A stretch of 51,943 nt of DNA, from contig JAFGNJ010000007.1 of NCBI GenBank assembly GCA_016927065.1, positions 1-51,943 on the forward strand, given 5' to 3'. The first letter of the stretch is position 1. Every line of letters starts with the position of its first letter. This document shows positions 38,832 through 47,181 of this stretch, piece after piece. Below the pieces are notes generated by a model, which saw only the letters and a list, made by a program, of their open reading frames with translations, was not told the origin of the DNA and did not search any database. The translations under genes were made by a program, and so were the position numbers. The DNA comes from Deltaproteobacteria bacterium (GTDB lineage: Bacteria; Desulfobacterota; B13-G15; RBG-16-54-18).

Positions 38832-39075
38832 GTATATCTCCTCGCGTGTATTCTCCCTTGTTATTTATCACACATATCTTTTTCGAGTAATGATGAAACC
38901 TGCCGAAGGCCTGGGGTGGACGCAGGCTTGTGGAGTCTGGATCGAATGTAACGAGAAAAGGAGAAGGATAAAAACACAGGAAGAGATCATAAGATACTCA
39001 ATCCCTTAGCAGCTTTCCCGGAGCTTTGTGATGTATTAAAGCACTTGTATGATTAATAGGTCTTAATCTTGTATG

Positions 39076-39942
39076 TTATGTTTGTTTTTTCTGTTCCTTC
39101 CGTAACGGCAACACACCTGCCATTTCACCTATGATATTCACTAATTCGGAACCGGCAGGGACAACTATTTTAGCATTGTCCTCCAGTGCTGATTCAAGAG
39201 CCTGGAGTTTTCTTAAGAGTTGGGCATTCCCGATAAAATATTTATCTGCCGCTTCATTCACCAATTTAATAGCTTCAGCTTCACCCTGGGCCTGTAAAAT
39301 TTTTGCCTGTTTGACGCCTTCTGCCTGTTTAATCTGCGCCCTCTTCTCACCATCTGCGGTTGTTTCTCTCGCTGTCGCAAAATCTATGGCGGCGATCTTC
39401 TCGTTTTCAGCCTTTACAACCTTGTTCATCGTGTCCTGAACATCTTTGGGAGGATCTATTTCCTTCAATTCGGTTCGAACAATATCAATTCCCCAGTTTT
39501 GAGTCTCTTCACGAAGCGTCTTATGTAATTCAGAATTTATTTTTCCTCGCTCACTATTTGCTGATTTTAACGTTAGAGTGCCAATAATATTTCTCAACGT
39601 GGTGCGAGCGAGATTGACTATTTGTCGTTGATAATTATTAACATTATATTGAGAATTCTTAACGCTTTCTTCATCACTTTTGACTTTAAAATAAACCTGT
39701 GCGTCCACTCTGGCATTTAAATTATCATTGGTAATAATTTCCTGTGGCTCAGCATCCACCATTTGTTCGGTTACGTTGACTCTATACATCTTTTCTATGA
39801 TAGGTATAATCCAGTGGAAACCGGGCCTTGCAAAACGGACATATTTACCGAGGCGTTCTGTCAAACCTCTGTGTGTTGGTCTAACGATTCTAATGCCAAG
39901 AAAAAATAATCCAACGGCGATAATTATAAGAAGAATCAGCAT
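39076..39942 (-). CDS. SPFH/band 7 (stomatin/paraslipin-like) membrane protein
   Basis: This 288-residue protein has one N-terminal transmembrane helix (1-18) and then an SPFH domain (VRPTHRGLTERLGKYVRFARPGFHWIIP). A heptad-rich coiled coil follows (about 175-235, with Glu/Ala/Lys repeats). The tail contains the QALESALEDNAKIVVPAG segment typical of the stomatin-like group. Such proteins form membrane-bound oligomers linked to membrane microdomains or proteases. A partner NfeD gene, often adjacent, is not present here. A GGAGGG ribosome-binding site precedes the ATG. Confidence 0.9.
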   Translation of the reverse strand: MLILLIIIAVGLFFLGIRIVRPTHRGLTERLGKYVRFARPGFHWIIPIIEKMYRVNVTEQMVDAEPQEIITNDNLNARVDAQVYFKVKSDEESVKNSQYNVNNYQRQIVNLARTTLRNIIGTLTLKSANSERGKINSELHKTLREETQNWGIDIVRTELKEIDPPKDVQDTMNKVVKAENEKIAAIDFATARETTADGEKRAQIKQAEGVKQAKILQAQGEAEAIKLVNEAADKYFIGNAQLLRKLQALESALEDNAKIVVPAGSELVNIIGEMAGVLPLRKEQKKQT

Positions 39943-40033
39943 GGTATGCCCTCCTTCCTTACATGGATCCCTATACTCCCTATTATTATTTAATCAGGAT
40001 CCTACCAAGCTTCGGGATAAAAATATGCTTTGA

Positions 40034-40062
40034 AAATTATCATAGACAGAGATAGGTGTCAA
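40034..40062 (-). promoter_or_regulatory. Putative promoter of the SPFH gene
   Basis: On the minus strand TTGACA (40062-40057) is followed by TAATTT (40039-40034) after 17 bases, or by GATAAT (40041-40036) after 15 bases within TATGATAAT. The -35 box is perfect. Either pairing would give a leader of about 90 bases. Confidence 0.5.
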
Positions 40063-40216
40063 TATACGATGAATAGCGATGAAAAATATCCTGAAATCGT
40101 AAGTATATTAAGTTGACCTACGAAACCTGAGAAAACGCTCCGACTGTCTTGAAATTATACGACGAGGAACGCTGTGAGCCGATATGGGAAGCGGTAACGC
40201 CACCTTCTTTATCTTT

Positions 40217-41419
40217 CTAAGATTGAGGGGGCGGCATTATCGTTCTTCCACCTGCCATTGAACTTCTCTTGCCCGGAGAATATTTCCTCGTAAACCAGAT
40301 AAAGACAAAGATACCAATCATTAATATACCGGCTCCTGCGAGGAATGCTGATTTAATGCCTAGAACATCAACCACCCCTCCAAGCAGGATAGGCCCCACT
40401 CCATTGCCGATTTGCATGGCCATCATAAACAGGGCCATACTTGCCCCCATCCCAAAGACCCTACCCTCCTCAACGACAAAGGCCGTGGCCGCCGGCAGGG
40501 CAAGGGCAATGCCGGCAGCAGTACAACTATACAGTGCAAGCAGCGGCCAAAAGCTGCCTACAGTAGGAAGAATCACCATCGAAATAAGAGCACATGCTCC
40601 ACCGAAAATAACCATTATCCTGCGATTGTATTTATCAGCCAACCTGCCGGTTAGCGATTGCACGAGTGCCATCGGCGTTCGGGATGCTAAGAGTAACCCA
40701 ATAAGGCTGGTACTCAAGCCAAGGTTGTTGCTGGCAAACAGCGGCAAAAACGTCATGTAACAAGCGGTAGCAAAACCGGTTGCCATCCGGAAGGCAAATG
40801 CCCCCTTCATAATATCACTCTTCCTTAGGTAGGCAAAAGACATGCCTTGTTTTTGCACAGTAGTCTTGTCGTGGACTTCAGGAAGGAAGATGATAGTCGC
40901 TATTAAACCGATCAGACTGAGGGCCGCCATCACGAGGAACGTAGCGTTGATACTAAACAGGTCGGTCAGCACTCCACCAAAGAGAGGACCGAGCCCCATA
41001 CCACTGAAAAGGACGGCATTAAAGTACCCCATCCACTTGCCCTCCCCACCCTTTGGCGTGATATCACCAAGATAGGCTTGCGCAAGGGGTAAATGCATCG
41101 TTGCCGAGAAGCCTTGGAAACAACGCACCATGATAAGTTGAAAAGGGTTCCGCGCCCACAAGAAGCCAAGGGAGGCAATAGTAAAACAGGAAAGCCCGGC
41201 ACAAAGAAACTTCTTGCGCCCCATGCGGTCGGAAAATTTCCCCATGATAGGGAGAAAAATCGTCAGCGTTATGCTAAAACCGGCATTGATAAGACCGATT
41301 TCGAGGGCGGAAGCACCCATCGTATCGGCATAGATAGGCAGTAACGGTACTACGATCCCCATTCCCAGCATGGAGATGAACATAGTAGAAACTATTACGG
41401 CGAAGGCCTTCTTATTCAT
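40217..41419 (-). CDS. MFS transporter, DHA1-type (drug:proton antiporter-like)
   Basis: This 400-residue inner-membrane protein has twelve predicted helices. It carries the MFS motif A (GKFSDRMGRKKFL) after helix 2 and its second-half copy (GRLADKYNRRIMV). Helix 5 has the antiporter-type motif C (GMGLGPLFGGVLTD). The FGMGASMALFMMAMQIGNGVGP segment fits DHA1 efflux pumps; the substrate cannot be told. The ATG at 41419 was preferred over an overlapping GTG one codon upstream. Its leader carries a strong promoter and a pseudoknot-like structure, suggesting RNA-level control. Confidence 0.9.
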   Translation of the reverse strand: MNKKAFAVIVSTMFISMLGMGIVVPLLPIYADTMGASALEIGLINAGFSITLTIFLPIMGKFSDRMGRKKFLCAGLSCFTIASLGFLWARNPFQLIMVRCFQGFSATMHLPLAQAYLGDITPKGGEGKWMGYFNAVLFSGMGLGPLFGGVLTDLFSINATFLVMAALSLIGLIATIIFLPEVHDKTTVQKQGMSFAYLRKSDIMKGAFAFRMATGFATACYMTFLPLFASNNLGLSTSLIGLLLASRTPMALVQSLTGRLADKYNRRIMVIFGGACALISMVILPTVGSFWPLLALYSCTAAGIALALPAATAFVVEEGRVFGMGASMALFMMAMQIGNGVGPILLGGVVDVLGIKSAFLAGAGILMIGIFVFIWFTRKYSPGKRSSMAGGRTIMPPPQS

Positions 41420-41468
41420 CACACGTTCTTTCTCTGCTTGAAGCCTGTGATCTTCATATAGATTAACC

Positions 41469-41527
41469 TATCGAATGACACCGTTGTGGGAGCAGTAAAA
41501 ATCATTCGATAAATAGCAACCTGCTCC
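41469..41527 (-). promoter_or_regulatory. Pseudoknot-like RNA element in the MFS leader
   Basis: Two perfect stems interleave on the minus strand. Stem 1 is GGAGCAG (41527-41521) with CTGCTCC (41495-41489). Stem 2 is TATCGAATGA (41511-41502) with TCATTCGATA (41478-41469). The order S1a-L1-S2a-L2-S1b-L3-S2b is that of an H-type pseudoknot, with loops of 9, 6 and 10 bases. It begins about 10-15 bases after the predicted transcription start and ends 50 bases before the ATG. The stems could be alternative rather than simultaneous. The 10-bp stem could also be a DNA operator. Confidence 0.5.
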
Positions 41528-41544
41528 TGCATTACTACCATTCA

Positions 41545-41573
41545 AATATAGGTCTTATCGAAAAAATTGGCAA
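41545..41573 (-). promoter_or_regulatory. Promoter of the MFS transporter gene
   Basis: On the minus strand TTGCCA (41573-41568) is followed after 17 bases by TATATT (41550-41545). Each box matches 5 of 6. The predicted transcription start is near 41538, giving a leader of about 120 bases that contains the pseudoknot-like element. Confidence 0.65.
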
Positions 41574-41695
41574 GCCCGACTCCCTGCGTGCTCACAGGAA
41601 GGGGGCAGCTATTTCCTCTGTCTGTTGTTCAGGGGGTGGGTGGGCGACGGGGGTTTTGATAGGGTAATCTTCTTTTCAGCACCAAGCCGGAGTGT

Positions 41696-43372
41696 CTATA
41701 ACTCCCGATGTGGAATAATAGCCCCATAAGAGGCTGACCGGGCAAGCCGAGCATACATCCTCAAATACCCGCTCTCTATCCGGGGGGCAGGCCGTTCCCA
41801 CTTCTTAAATCGTGCCGCGAGTTCTTCCTCAGATACATCCAGATGAATATTTCTCTTGGTGATATCAATAGTAATGGTATCCCCATTTTCGACCACGGCC
41901 AAAGTGCCACCTTCCGTGGCCTCCGGCGAAATGTGGCCCACAAAACAGCCATTGTTGGTCCCTGAAAAGCGTCCATCGGTAATGAGCGCGGTCTTTTTTG
42001 CCAGCCCCATTCCGTTCAAGAGCTTCATGGCCCGGAACATTTCGGGCATCCCCGGACCTCCCTTAGGACCTTCATAGCGGACTACTACCACATCCCCAGC
42101 TTGCACCTTTCCGTCCATTATCGCTTGATTGGTCTCTGCTTCAGAGTCGAACACCTTTGCGTGCCCCTGGAAATAATACGTGGCGGGATCAATGGCGGCC
42201 GGTTTCGTAATCGCCCCTTCCTGAGCAAGGTTTCCCCACAGAACAGCCAGCCCCCCAGACTCGGAATAGGGATCATCAATGCTTCTTATCACCTCACGGT
42301 CACTGCGTCTCACCACTGCTGATAGATTTTCCGCAACGGTCTTGCCGGTGACCGTGAGTGCCTCTCCGTCCAAAAGATGCTCTAATTCTTTCAGGACCGC
42401 CTGCACGCCGCCGGCATCGTGAAAATCAGGTACATTTGCAGGCCCTGCAGGATTAATCTTTACCAACAGGGGGGTCTGGTCACTCAGTTTTTCAAACATA
42501 TCGATGGAGAAATCCACAAGGGCCTCATAGGCAATAGCCGGGATATGCAGGGCCACATTGGTGGAACCACCGATAGCCGAGGAAAGGCGGATTGCATTCT
42601 TGATGGCCCCCGCGCTTATGATTTTGCGTGAGGTGATACCGTGCTCCACAAGTTTTACGATCTGTTCGCCGCTTTCCAAAGCGGCCTTTTTCCTCGCCGC
42701 ATAAACTGCAGGAATGACGCCTGTACCGGGAAGTGTCATCCCCAGCGCCTCGGAGACACACCCCATGGTATTGGCCGTCCCCAGCATGGAGCAAGACCCA
42801 CACGTAGGCATGACATTGTCCTCCATTGCACGCAACTCCTGTTCCGTAATCTCGCCCACCTGATACCTGCCGAGGGCCTCTACCAGCGCAGTAACATCGC
42901 ATTTTTTGCCACTGTACACCATTCCCCCTAGTGCAGGGCCACCATTGACAAGGATAGCGGGAATATCTAGCCGAGCCGCGGCCATGAGCATGCCGGGCAC
43001 AATCTTGTCACAGGATCCTAAAAGAACCAGACCATCAAAACGATGGGCCTCTACCATGGCCTCAATGTCATTGGCAATCAGCTCACGCGTCGGAAGGATA
43101 TAGCGTGTCCCGATGTGACCTTCGGCAATACCGTCGCAGGCGCCGATCACACCGAACTCCACGGGGGTTCCTCCTCCCTGCCTGATTCCCTCCTTGACCG
43201 ATTCCGAGATCTCACGAAGGTTGAAATGTCCTGGCACGACCGTGCTCCAGGCATTTGCAATCCCGATCATGGGTTTGGTGAGATCTTCCGCAGAATACCC
43301 CATAGACATGTATAAGGCCCGGTGGGTGCCCCTCTCGAGGCCTCGTGTGGTATCCCAACTGCGATATTTCAT
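41696..43372 (-). CDS. ilvD: IlvD/Edd-family dehydratase, probably dihydroxy-acid dehydratase
   Basis: DHAD dehydrates 2,3-dihydroxy acids in valine, leucine and isoleucine synthesis. The 558-residue protein has the expected residues: Asp80 (GACDG), Cys121 and Lys123 (GSCDKIVPG), and Cys194 (CGSCSMLGTANTM). The C-terminal swivel domain is SGRFSGTNNGCFVGHISPEA. At the third cluster position it has VPGH (Gly48), the [4Fe-4S]/E. coli-like form, not the PCN cysteine of [2Fe-2S] enzymes. There are no other branched-chain genes nearby, so a sugar-acid dehydratase of the same family is a real alternative. A GGGAGG ribosome-binding site precedes the ATG. Confidence 0.8.
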   Translation of the reverse strand: MKYRSWDTTRGLERGTHRALYMSMGYSAEDLTKPMIGIANAWSTVVPGHFNLREISESVKEGIRQGGGTPVEFGVIGACDGIAEGHIGTRYILPTRELIANDIEAMVEAHRFDGLVLLGSCDKIVPGMLMAAARLDIPAILVNGGPALGGMVYSGKKCDVTALVEALGRYQVGEITEQELRAMEDNVMPTCGSCSMLGTANTMGCVSEALGMTLPGTGVIPAVYAARKKAALESGEQIVKLVEHGITSRKIISAGAIKNAIRLSSAIGGSTNVALHIPAIAYEALVDFSIDMFEKLSDQTPLLVKINPAGPANVPDFHDAGGVQAVLKELEHLLDGEALTVTGKTVAENLSAVVRRSDREVIRSIDDPYSESGGLAVLWGNLAQEGAITKPAAIDPATYYFQGHAKVFDSEAETNQAIMDGKVQAGDVVVVRYEGPKGGPGMPEMFRAMKLLNGMGLAKKTALITDGRFSGTNNGCFVGHISPEATEGGTLAVVENGDTITIDITKRNIHLDVSEEELAARFKKWERPAPRIESGYLRMYARLARSASYGAIIPHREL

Positions 43373-43477
43373 AGTGGTTACCTCCCGTTAGGCAACTGTA
43401 CTTTGTACAAGAAATCAGTATCTTTCTTACTTATGTATCCCTTCCGGACAACAAAAAGGCCCTTGGTACAGCAGGTT

Positions 43478-43879
43478 CTAATCCTTATTAAGAGGCCACT
43501 CACCTCGCTCCTTGAGTACCTCACGGTAGATTTCAAGGGCTATATTTACTGTCGGCATGCCGCAGTAAGTGGCGCACTGAAAAAATACCTCTGCCAGCTT
43601 CCGGGGATCGCAACCGACGTTCAATGCCGCATTGACGTGGAGCCTTAATTCATCGGCAGACCGTGTCGCAGCCAAGACGGCACAAGCGACCATCTGACGT
43701 TCCTGGAGGGAAAGAACGGTGCGTGAATAGAGGTTGCCGGTGATAAATAGAGAAAAGTCGTTTGCCAGCTCTCTGTCGAATTCCTTCCACAGCAAATAGG
43801 GGGGATCTTGCTTAATACCCGCGCTGAAGAGTTTCTTGGCCGTCTCCTGTGTGCGCTTTTTTATGATGTCTTCTTTCAT
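43478..43879 (-). CDS. Carboxymuconolactone decarboxylase (CMD) family protein
   Basis: This 133-residue cytosolic protein has the CMD helical repeat: RTVLSLQERQMVACAVLAATR, HVNAALNVGCDPRKLAEVFFQCATYCGMP and ALEIYREVL. The CxxC pair of AhpD-type peroxidase members is absent. That leaves a PcaC-like decarboxylase or an uncharacterised member. The ATG follows AAGGAGA. It is the gene upstream of ilvD (105-base gap), so they may be co-transcribed. Confidence 0.82.
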   Translation of the reverse strand: MKEDIIKKRTQETAKKLFSAGIKQDPPYLLWKEFDRELANDFSLFITGNLYSRTVLSLQERQMVACAVLAATRSADELRLHVNAALNVGCDPRKLAEVFFQCATYCGMPTVNIALEIYREVLKERGEWPLNKD

Positions 43880-43939
43880 GGCGATCTCCTTGGTTCGTGG
43901 ATTGGGTGTGATAGTTTAACGGCTTAGAGTTTGCGCTCA

Positions 43940-44233
43940 TCACTTCTTAACCTCTTCCTTTGCTAAGGTTTGAATCCTGCCATTCAGTATAACTAACTGA
44001 GTAACAAGATCTTGAATGCTAATTGGAAACTTACTATTCAGCGCTCCCAATTGGGAGACAATATCATTGACCGCACACGCCCCCTTTCCTTGCGGGCGGC
44101 CCGGCCCAGCCCCCCTCCACCAGGAACACCGCTCTTTTTTACAATCTACCATTTCCGCCCCGTGCGACATCAAGGGACAATAGCCGACGATTGCTACCTT
44201 TTTCCACTCCTCCTCGACAGACCTATCTGCCAT
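43940..44233 (-). CDS. Small Cys/Trp-rich hypothetical protein
   Basis: This 97-residue protein was not assigned. The N-terminal half holds four cysteines (GYCPLM, VDCKKERCSWW, GACAVND), a spacing that suggests a metal site. The Cys-Ser-Trp-Trp segment resembles a small conserved group sometimes seen near mobile elements. The C-terminal half is a helix (LVTQLVILNGRIQTLAKEEVKK). A GGGGGG ribosome-binding site lies upstream. It sits between the SecY paralogue and the CMD gene on the same strand. Confidence 0.55.
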   Translation of the reverse strand: MADRSVEEEWKKVAIVGYCPLMSHGAEMVDCKKERCSWWRGAGPGRPQGKGACAVNDIVSQLGALNSKFPISIQDLVTQLVILNGRIQTLAKEEVKK

Positions 44234-44299
44234 GACACACCCCCCTTTCTGCTTTTAAATATAGAAGCTTATTCTGTTTCAAAATTTTTTCGATAGTAC

Positions 44300-45859
44300 T
44301 TATTCAATCAGCTTTCTCGCTTTCTTAACATCTCTTGCTGGCGTATAGATTCTATACTGATCTATTGCCGTTCTAATCGGTATGCCCCAGGTAAATCGGA
44401 GGGGCTCCACCAAGGCATGGATGCCCTTGCCCTTTAAATACTCGCTTTTTATCTTCGCCTCAATTTCATCAAAAGCAATATACGCAACCGTCAAGTTCTT
44501 GCTGGATGCCTTGCTCTTTTGATAAAAAAATTCCAATTGACTCAATATATCAAAAAATACACCGACCAAAACCAAAAGGCCTATACCAGATATAACTTCT
44601 AAACGTACAACCGTTCCCCCAGAAGTCTCTACTGAGAGCAGGTTTCTTAGAAAGGTTGACATGTGAAGGCTTAAAAAAAGGAGTATCGCCGTTATTATCA
44701 AAATTTTTGAAAGCTGATTATCTAAATACTTTGTTGGCTGTTTACCTTCTGTTGATTTAAGCGAGAAATTGAATCGCTGTAACAGATTTTGAATATAGGC
44801 GGGTTTAAAAATAATTGATGCGTAAACATAGGTACAGAAAAATAACAGTACCCCCTGAATTATAAAATATGTAACGCTGCGAGGCCAGAAAATAGAACTT
44901 ATAAAATGTAGCCAAGGGTGATTAATAAAGGGCGTTATTGTCGCAGGGAACATAAGTATAGCACTGGTGAGCGATGAGGGTGCATCAGCTACCCAGCTTA
45001 TCCTCAAAGGTATGCTAATTTCTTTCTTGGTTTTTCTGTTCTTTAACTCAATTCTCTTCTCTTTACTTGTAAATATAAAGGCCACATAAAGAAATCCTAA
45101 CACCAGCATAATGATAATCAAAGCCTTTACTATCCCGATTCCACCTTCCGTATAGAAAGTATAGTTCTTATATACCCATGAGAATAATCCTAGCACCGCT
45201 CCTGATACAACAATCATCGCAACTCCGTTGCCAATGCCGTATTTATTGATAATATCTGCCAGCCATAAAAGAAATATAGCAGAGGCAGTTAATGTCGCCA
45301 TTGTGACGATTCTGAATGGCACAGTCTGCATAGTCACAAGATTCGTTCCTTGAAGGCCCACCATATCTTTCAGCCATACACTGATTCCATAAGATTGTAC
45401 AAGAGCCAGTCCAACAGTCAGAAAGAGCGTATACCGTACAATCTTACGTCTTCCCTCCTCGTCCCCAAATGTAGCTTTTCTAAGGGGAGGTATCACAACA
45501 GATAGGAGCTGAATTAAAAGACATGCTGAAAAAAATGGCATTAGACCTAAACTGACGATCGAGAATCGAGCGAATGAACTACCGAGAAACATAGATGCAA
45601 GTGCTTCTTGATTGATGCCTGGAGATGGAATAAAGACCATTATCCGAAAAACAAATAAAACTCCTAATGTAACGTATAATCTAATCCTTGTTTCCTTATT
45701 AGTGATTAAAAAAAGCAGTAACTCTTTAATGGAATGAGTGTTACTAGGGGACAAAAGAGTTGGGAAGGGGAACCGTCTAAAAAACCTCTTGATGGCAAGA
45801 CTAATTAAAATAACAACCACTATTAAAACAAGGAGGCTAAAAAAAATATCTACAGCCAT
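44300..45859 (-). CDS. Divergent SecY-like protein with a DUF2007-like C-terminal domain
   Basis: SecY is the protein-conducting channel of the Sec translocase. This 519-residue paralogue keeps the fold: an extra N-terminal helix (about 5-25), then FRIMVFIPSPGI, LGLMPFFSACLLIQLLSVVIPPL, DEEGRRKIVRYTLFLT, WLADIINKYGIGNGVAMIV and IPLRISWVAD...ILMFPATI. The YIQNLLQ...TEGKQPTKYLDNQ loop aligns with the SecA-contacting loop of SecY. There the invariant Arg-Pro-Gly is replaced by Thr-Glu-Gly. A final helix (GLLVLVGVFFDILSQLE) is followed by a soluble domain at about 460-519 that resembles DUF2007. Codons are A/T-rich. It is outside any ribosomal-protein operon and has no secE or secA beside it. A second, specialised channel is inferred. 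The start at 45859 has an AAGG site; an upstream GTG is less likely. Confidence 0.82.
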   Translation of the reverse strand: MAVDIFFSLLVLIVVVILISLAIKRFFRRFPFPTLLSPSNTHSIKELLLFLITNKETRIRLYVTLGVLFVFRIMVFIPSPGINQEALASMFLGSSFARFSIVSLGLMPFFSACLLIQLLSVVIPPLRKATFGDEEGRRKIVRYTLFLTVGLALVQSYGISVWLKDMVGLQGTNLVTMQTVPFRIVTMATLTASAIFLLWLADIINKYGIGNGVAMIVVSGAVLGLFSWVYKNYTFYTEGGIGIVKALIIIMLVLGFLYVAFIFTSKEKRIELKNRKTKKEISIPLRISWVADAPSSLTSAILMFPATITPFINHPWLHFISSIFWPRSVTYFIIQGVLLFFCTYVYASIIFKPAYIQNLLQRFNFSLKSTEGKQPTKYLDNQLSKILIITAILLFLSLHMSTFLRNLLSVETSGGTVVRLEVISGIGLLVLVGVFFDILSQLEFFYQKSKASSKNLTVAYIAFDEIEAKIKSEYLKGKGIHALVEPLRFTWGIPIRTAIDQYRIYTPARDVKKARKLIE

Positions 45860-45960
45860 ACGATACACCTTGAGTTATAAATTTGCGGGTATTTTACCTT
45901 ATTAACTTGTAGGAGGAACTGAGACTTCTCTTTTTTATCACAATACCTTTCTCATGGCAA

Positions 45961-45984
45961 CAAAAAGTCCCCTGATCAGGACCT
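45961..45984 (-). terminator. Intrinsic terminator after the arylsulfotransferase-like gene
   Basis: On the minus strand AGGTCCTGATCAGGGGAC folds on a GTCC...GGAC stem closed by the palindrome CTGATCAG, followed by TTTTTG. It lies about 60 bases after the stop of the upstream gene. The sequence GGGG(A/T)CTTTTTGTTGCC recurs at 47989-48012. Confidence 0.65.
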
Positions 45985-46045
45985 GAACCTAATCATCTTA
46001 GAGCAAAAAACAAGACTTAAAGCTACTTCTTAAAGCAATCAGACT

Positions 46046-47086
46046 TTACTTTGGTATCCTTTCAGCCTTATAAAACCCTAATGCCGGAGCCTCTCGGGGG
46101 CTTTCAAAAGATACGTTTTTAAGCGCAAGGAGCCACACCAATTCTTTTTCAGGGGTAATCTCAAACAGGTGCGTTGTGCCGGTAATTAAAATATTGCCGT
46201 TTGGCAATCTGTTGGCGTCTCTGACAGGCCACGTCCTTCGCTGCAGTATGGCAAATCGCCACATTATCTCCTCGGCCTCCGGATCTATCTCTAAAATTTC
46301 GTGAGGATTGGCATGATTTGCGAGCAGTATGTTGCCGTTCGGGAATACTTCCGGATCATGTTGATGCTCAAGATAATCTTTTCCGATGATCCTAATCACG
46401 TTTCCCTGAGGATCCACCTCAATTAAACAACCAAAATTCCGCGGACTTATTAGGGTGTTGCCGTTCTCCATTCTTGTCACGGCATTGGTGTGAGTCCAGC
46501 CCTGTTCATAGATATTTCTATATGGTGGTTTGTCGAATTCGTCCATCGCGTACCAGGACCACACGAGCCTCCCCGATGGATCGACTTCCTTCACCTGGGC
46601 ATCTGTCTTTTTGTCATCGTTCCCATACACATATAAGGTGTTGCCATTAGGGAGCCGGTCCACATCGTGCGATACTTTCGGGTCGAGATGGGACCAGATT
46701 ACGTTCCCCTGACGGTCAATTTCATATATGCCGTTGCCGGGCAAGGCAAATAAGATATTGTTGTTCGGCAACGGCTCCACATCAAAGCCGGGATTAGTAT
46801 ATTGCCGCAGGCTGAGGGGTAGTACATATTCCCAAATGATCTTTCCCTCCATATCTACCTCTATTATCCGTGGCCGCTCGCGTCTGTGGTTATCCGCAAG
46901 TATTGTGGTGCCATTGCACGCCTTGCTCGGAACATACACTTCAACCGTGATGTCAGGATCAGCTACCGGTTCTTTAGAAGGTATCACCGTGCTATCTATA
47001 GGTGTAGTTGCCCTACACCCGCTGAAGATGATCAATGAAAGGAGTATAGAAATAAGCCAAAACCTGATGTGCTTATCACCACGCAT
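46046..47086 (-). CDS. Lipoprotein with an arylsulfotransferase-like beta-propeller
   Basis: This 346-residue protein has a lipoprotein signal peptide (FSGC, Cys24), so it should be anchored in the envelope. The rest is a propeller built from repeated LPNGN blades: PLPNNNILFALPG, RLPNGNTLYV, MENGNTLISPR, VFPNGNILLANH and RLPNGNILITG. This is the pattern of the arylsulfotransferase (ASST) group. The repeated loop motifs EVDPxG and WxH are typical. The catalytic His of true ASST could not be identified with certainty, so a sulfate-transfer role is unproven. It is preceded by an NlpC-like lipoprotein gene (95-base gap) and ends in a terminator. Confidence 0.78.
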   Translation of the reverse strand: MRGDKHIRFWLISILLSLIIFSGCRATTPIDSTVIPSKEPVADPDITVEVYVPSKACNGTTILADNHRRERPRIIEVDMEGKIIWEYVLPLSLRQYTNPGFDVEPLPNNNILFALPGNGIYEIDRQGNVIWSHLDPKVSHDVDRLPNGNTLYVYGNDDKKTDAQVKEVDPSGRLVWSWYAMDEFDKPPYRNIYEQGWTHTNAVTRMENGNTLISPRNFGCLIEVDPQGNVIRIIGKDYLEHQHDPEVFPNGNILLANHANPHEILEIDPEAEEIMWRFAILQRRTWPVRDANRLPNGNILITGTTHLFEITPEKELVWLLALKNVSFESPREAPALGFYKAERIPK

Positions 47087-47181
47087 AATGCCTCCTTTTG
47101 GGTTAGAAATAGAACTCCATATAAAAATCCCTGATATCTATTGTAGACTAATTCTAAGGAGCGTCAAGACCTTGCCGCCTT

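Noticed and set aside
38803-39009. 68-codon plus-strand frame upstream of the alpha/beta hydrolase
   Set aside because: It starts inside the hydrolase gene on the other strand, has no ribosome-binding site and matches nothing known.
39960-40000. GGATCC repeats upstream of the SPFH gene
   Set aside because: Short self-complementary hexamers, expected by chance, with no extended stem.
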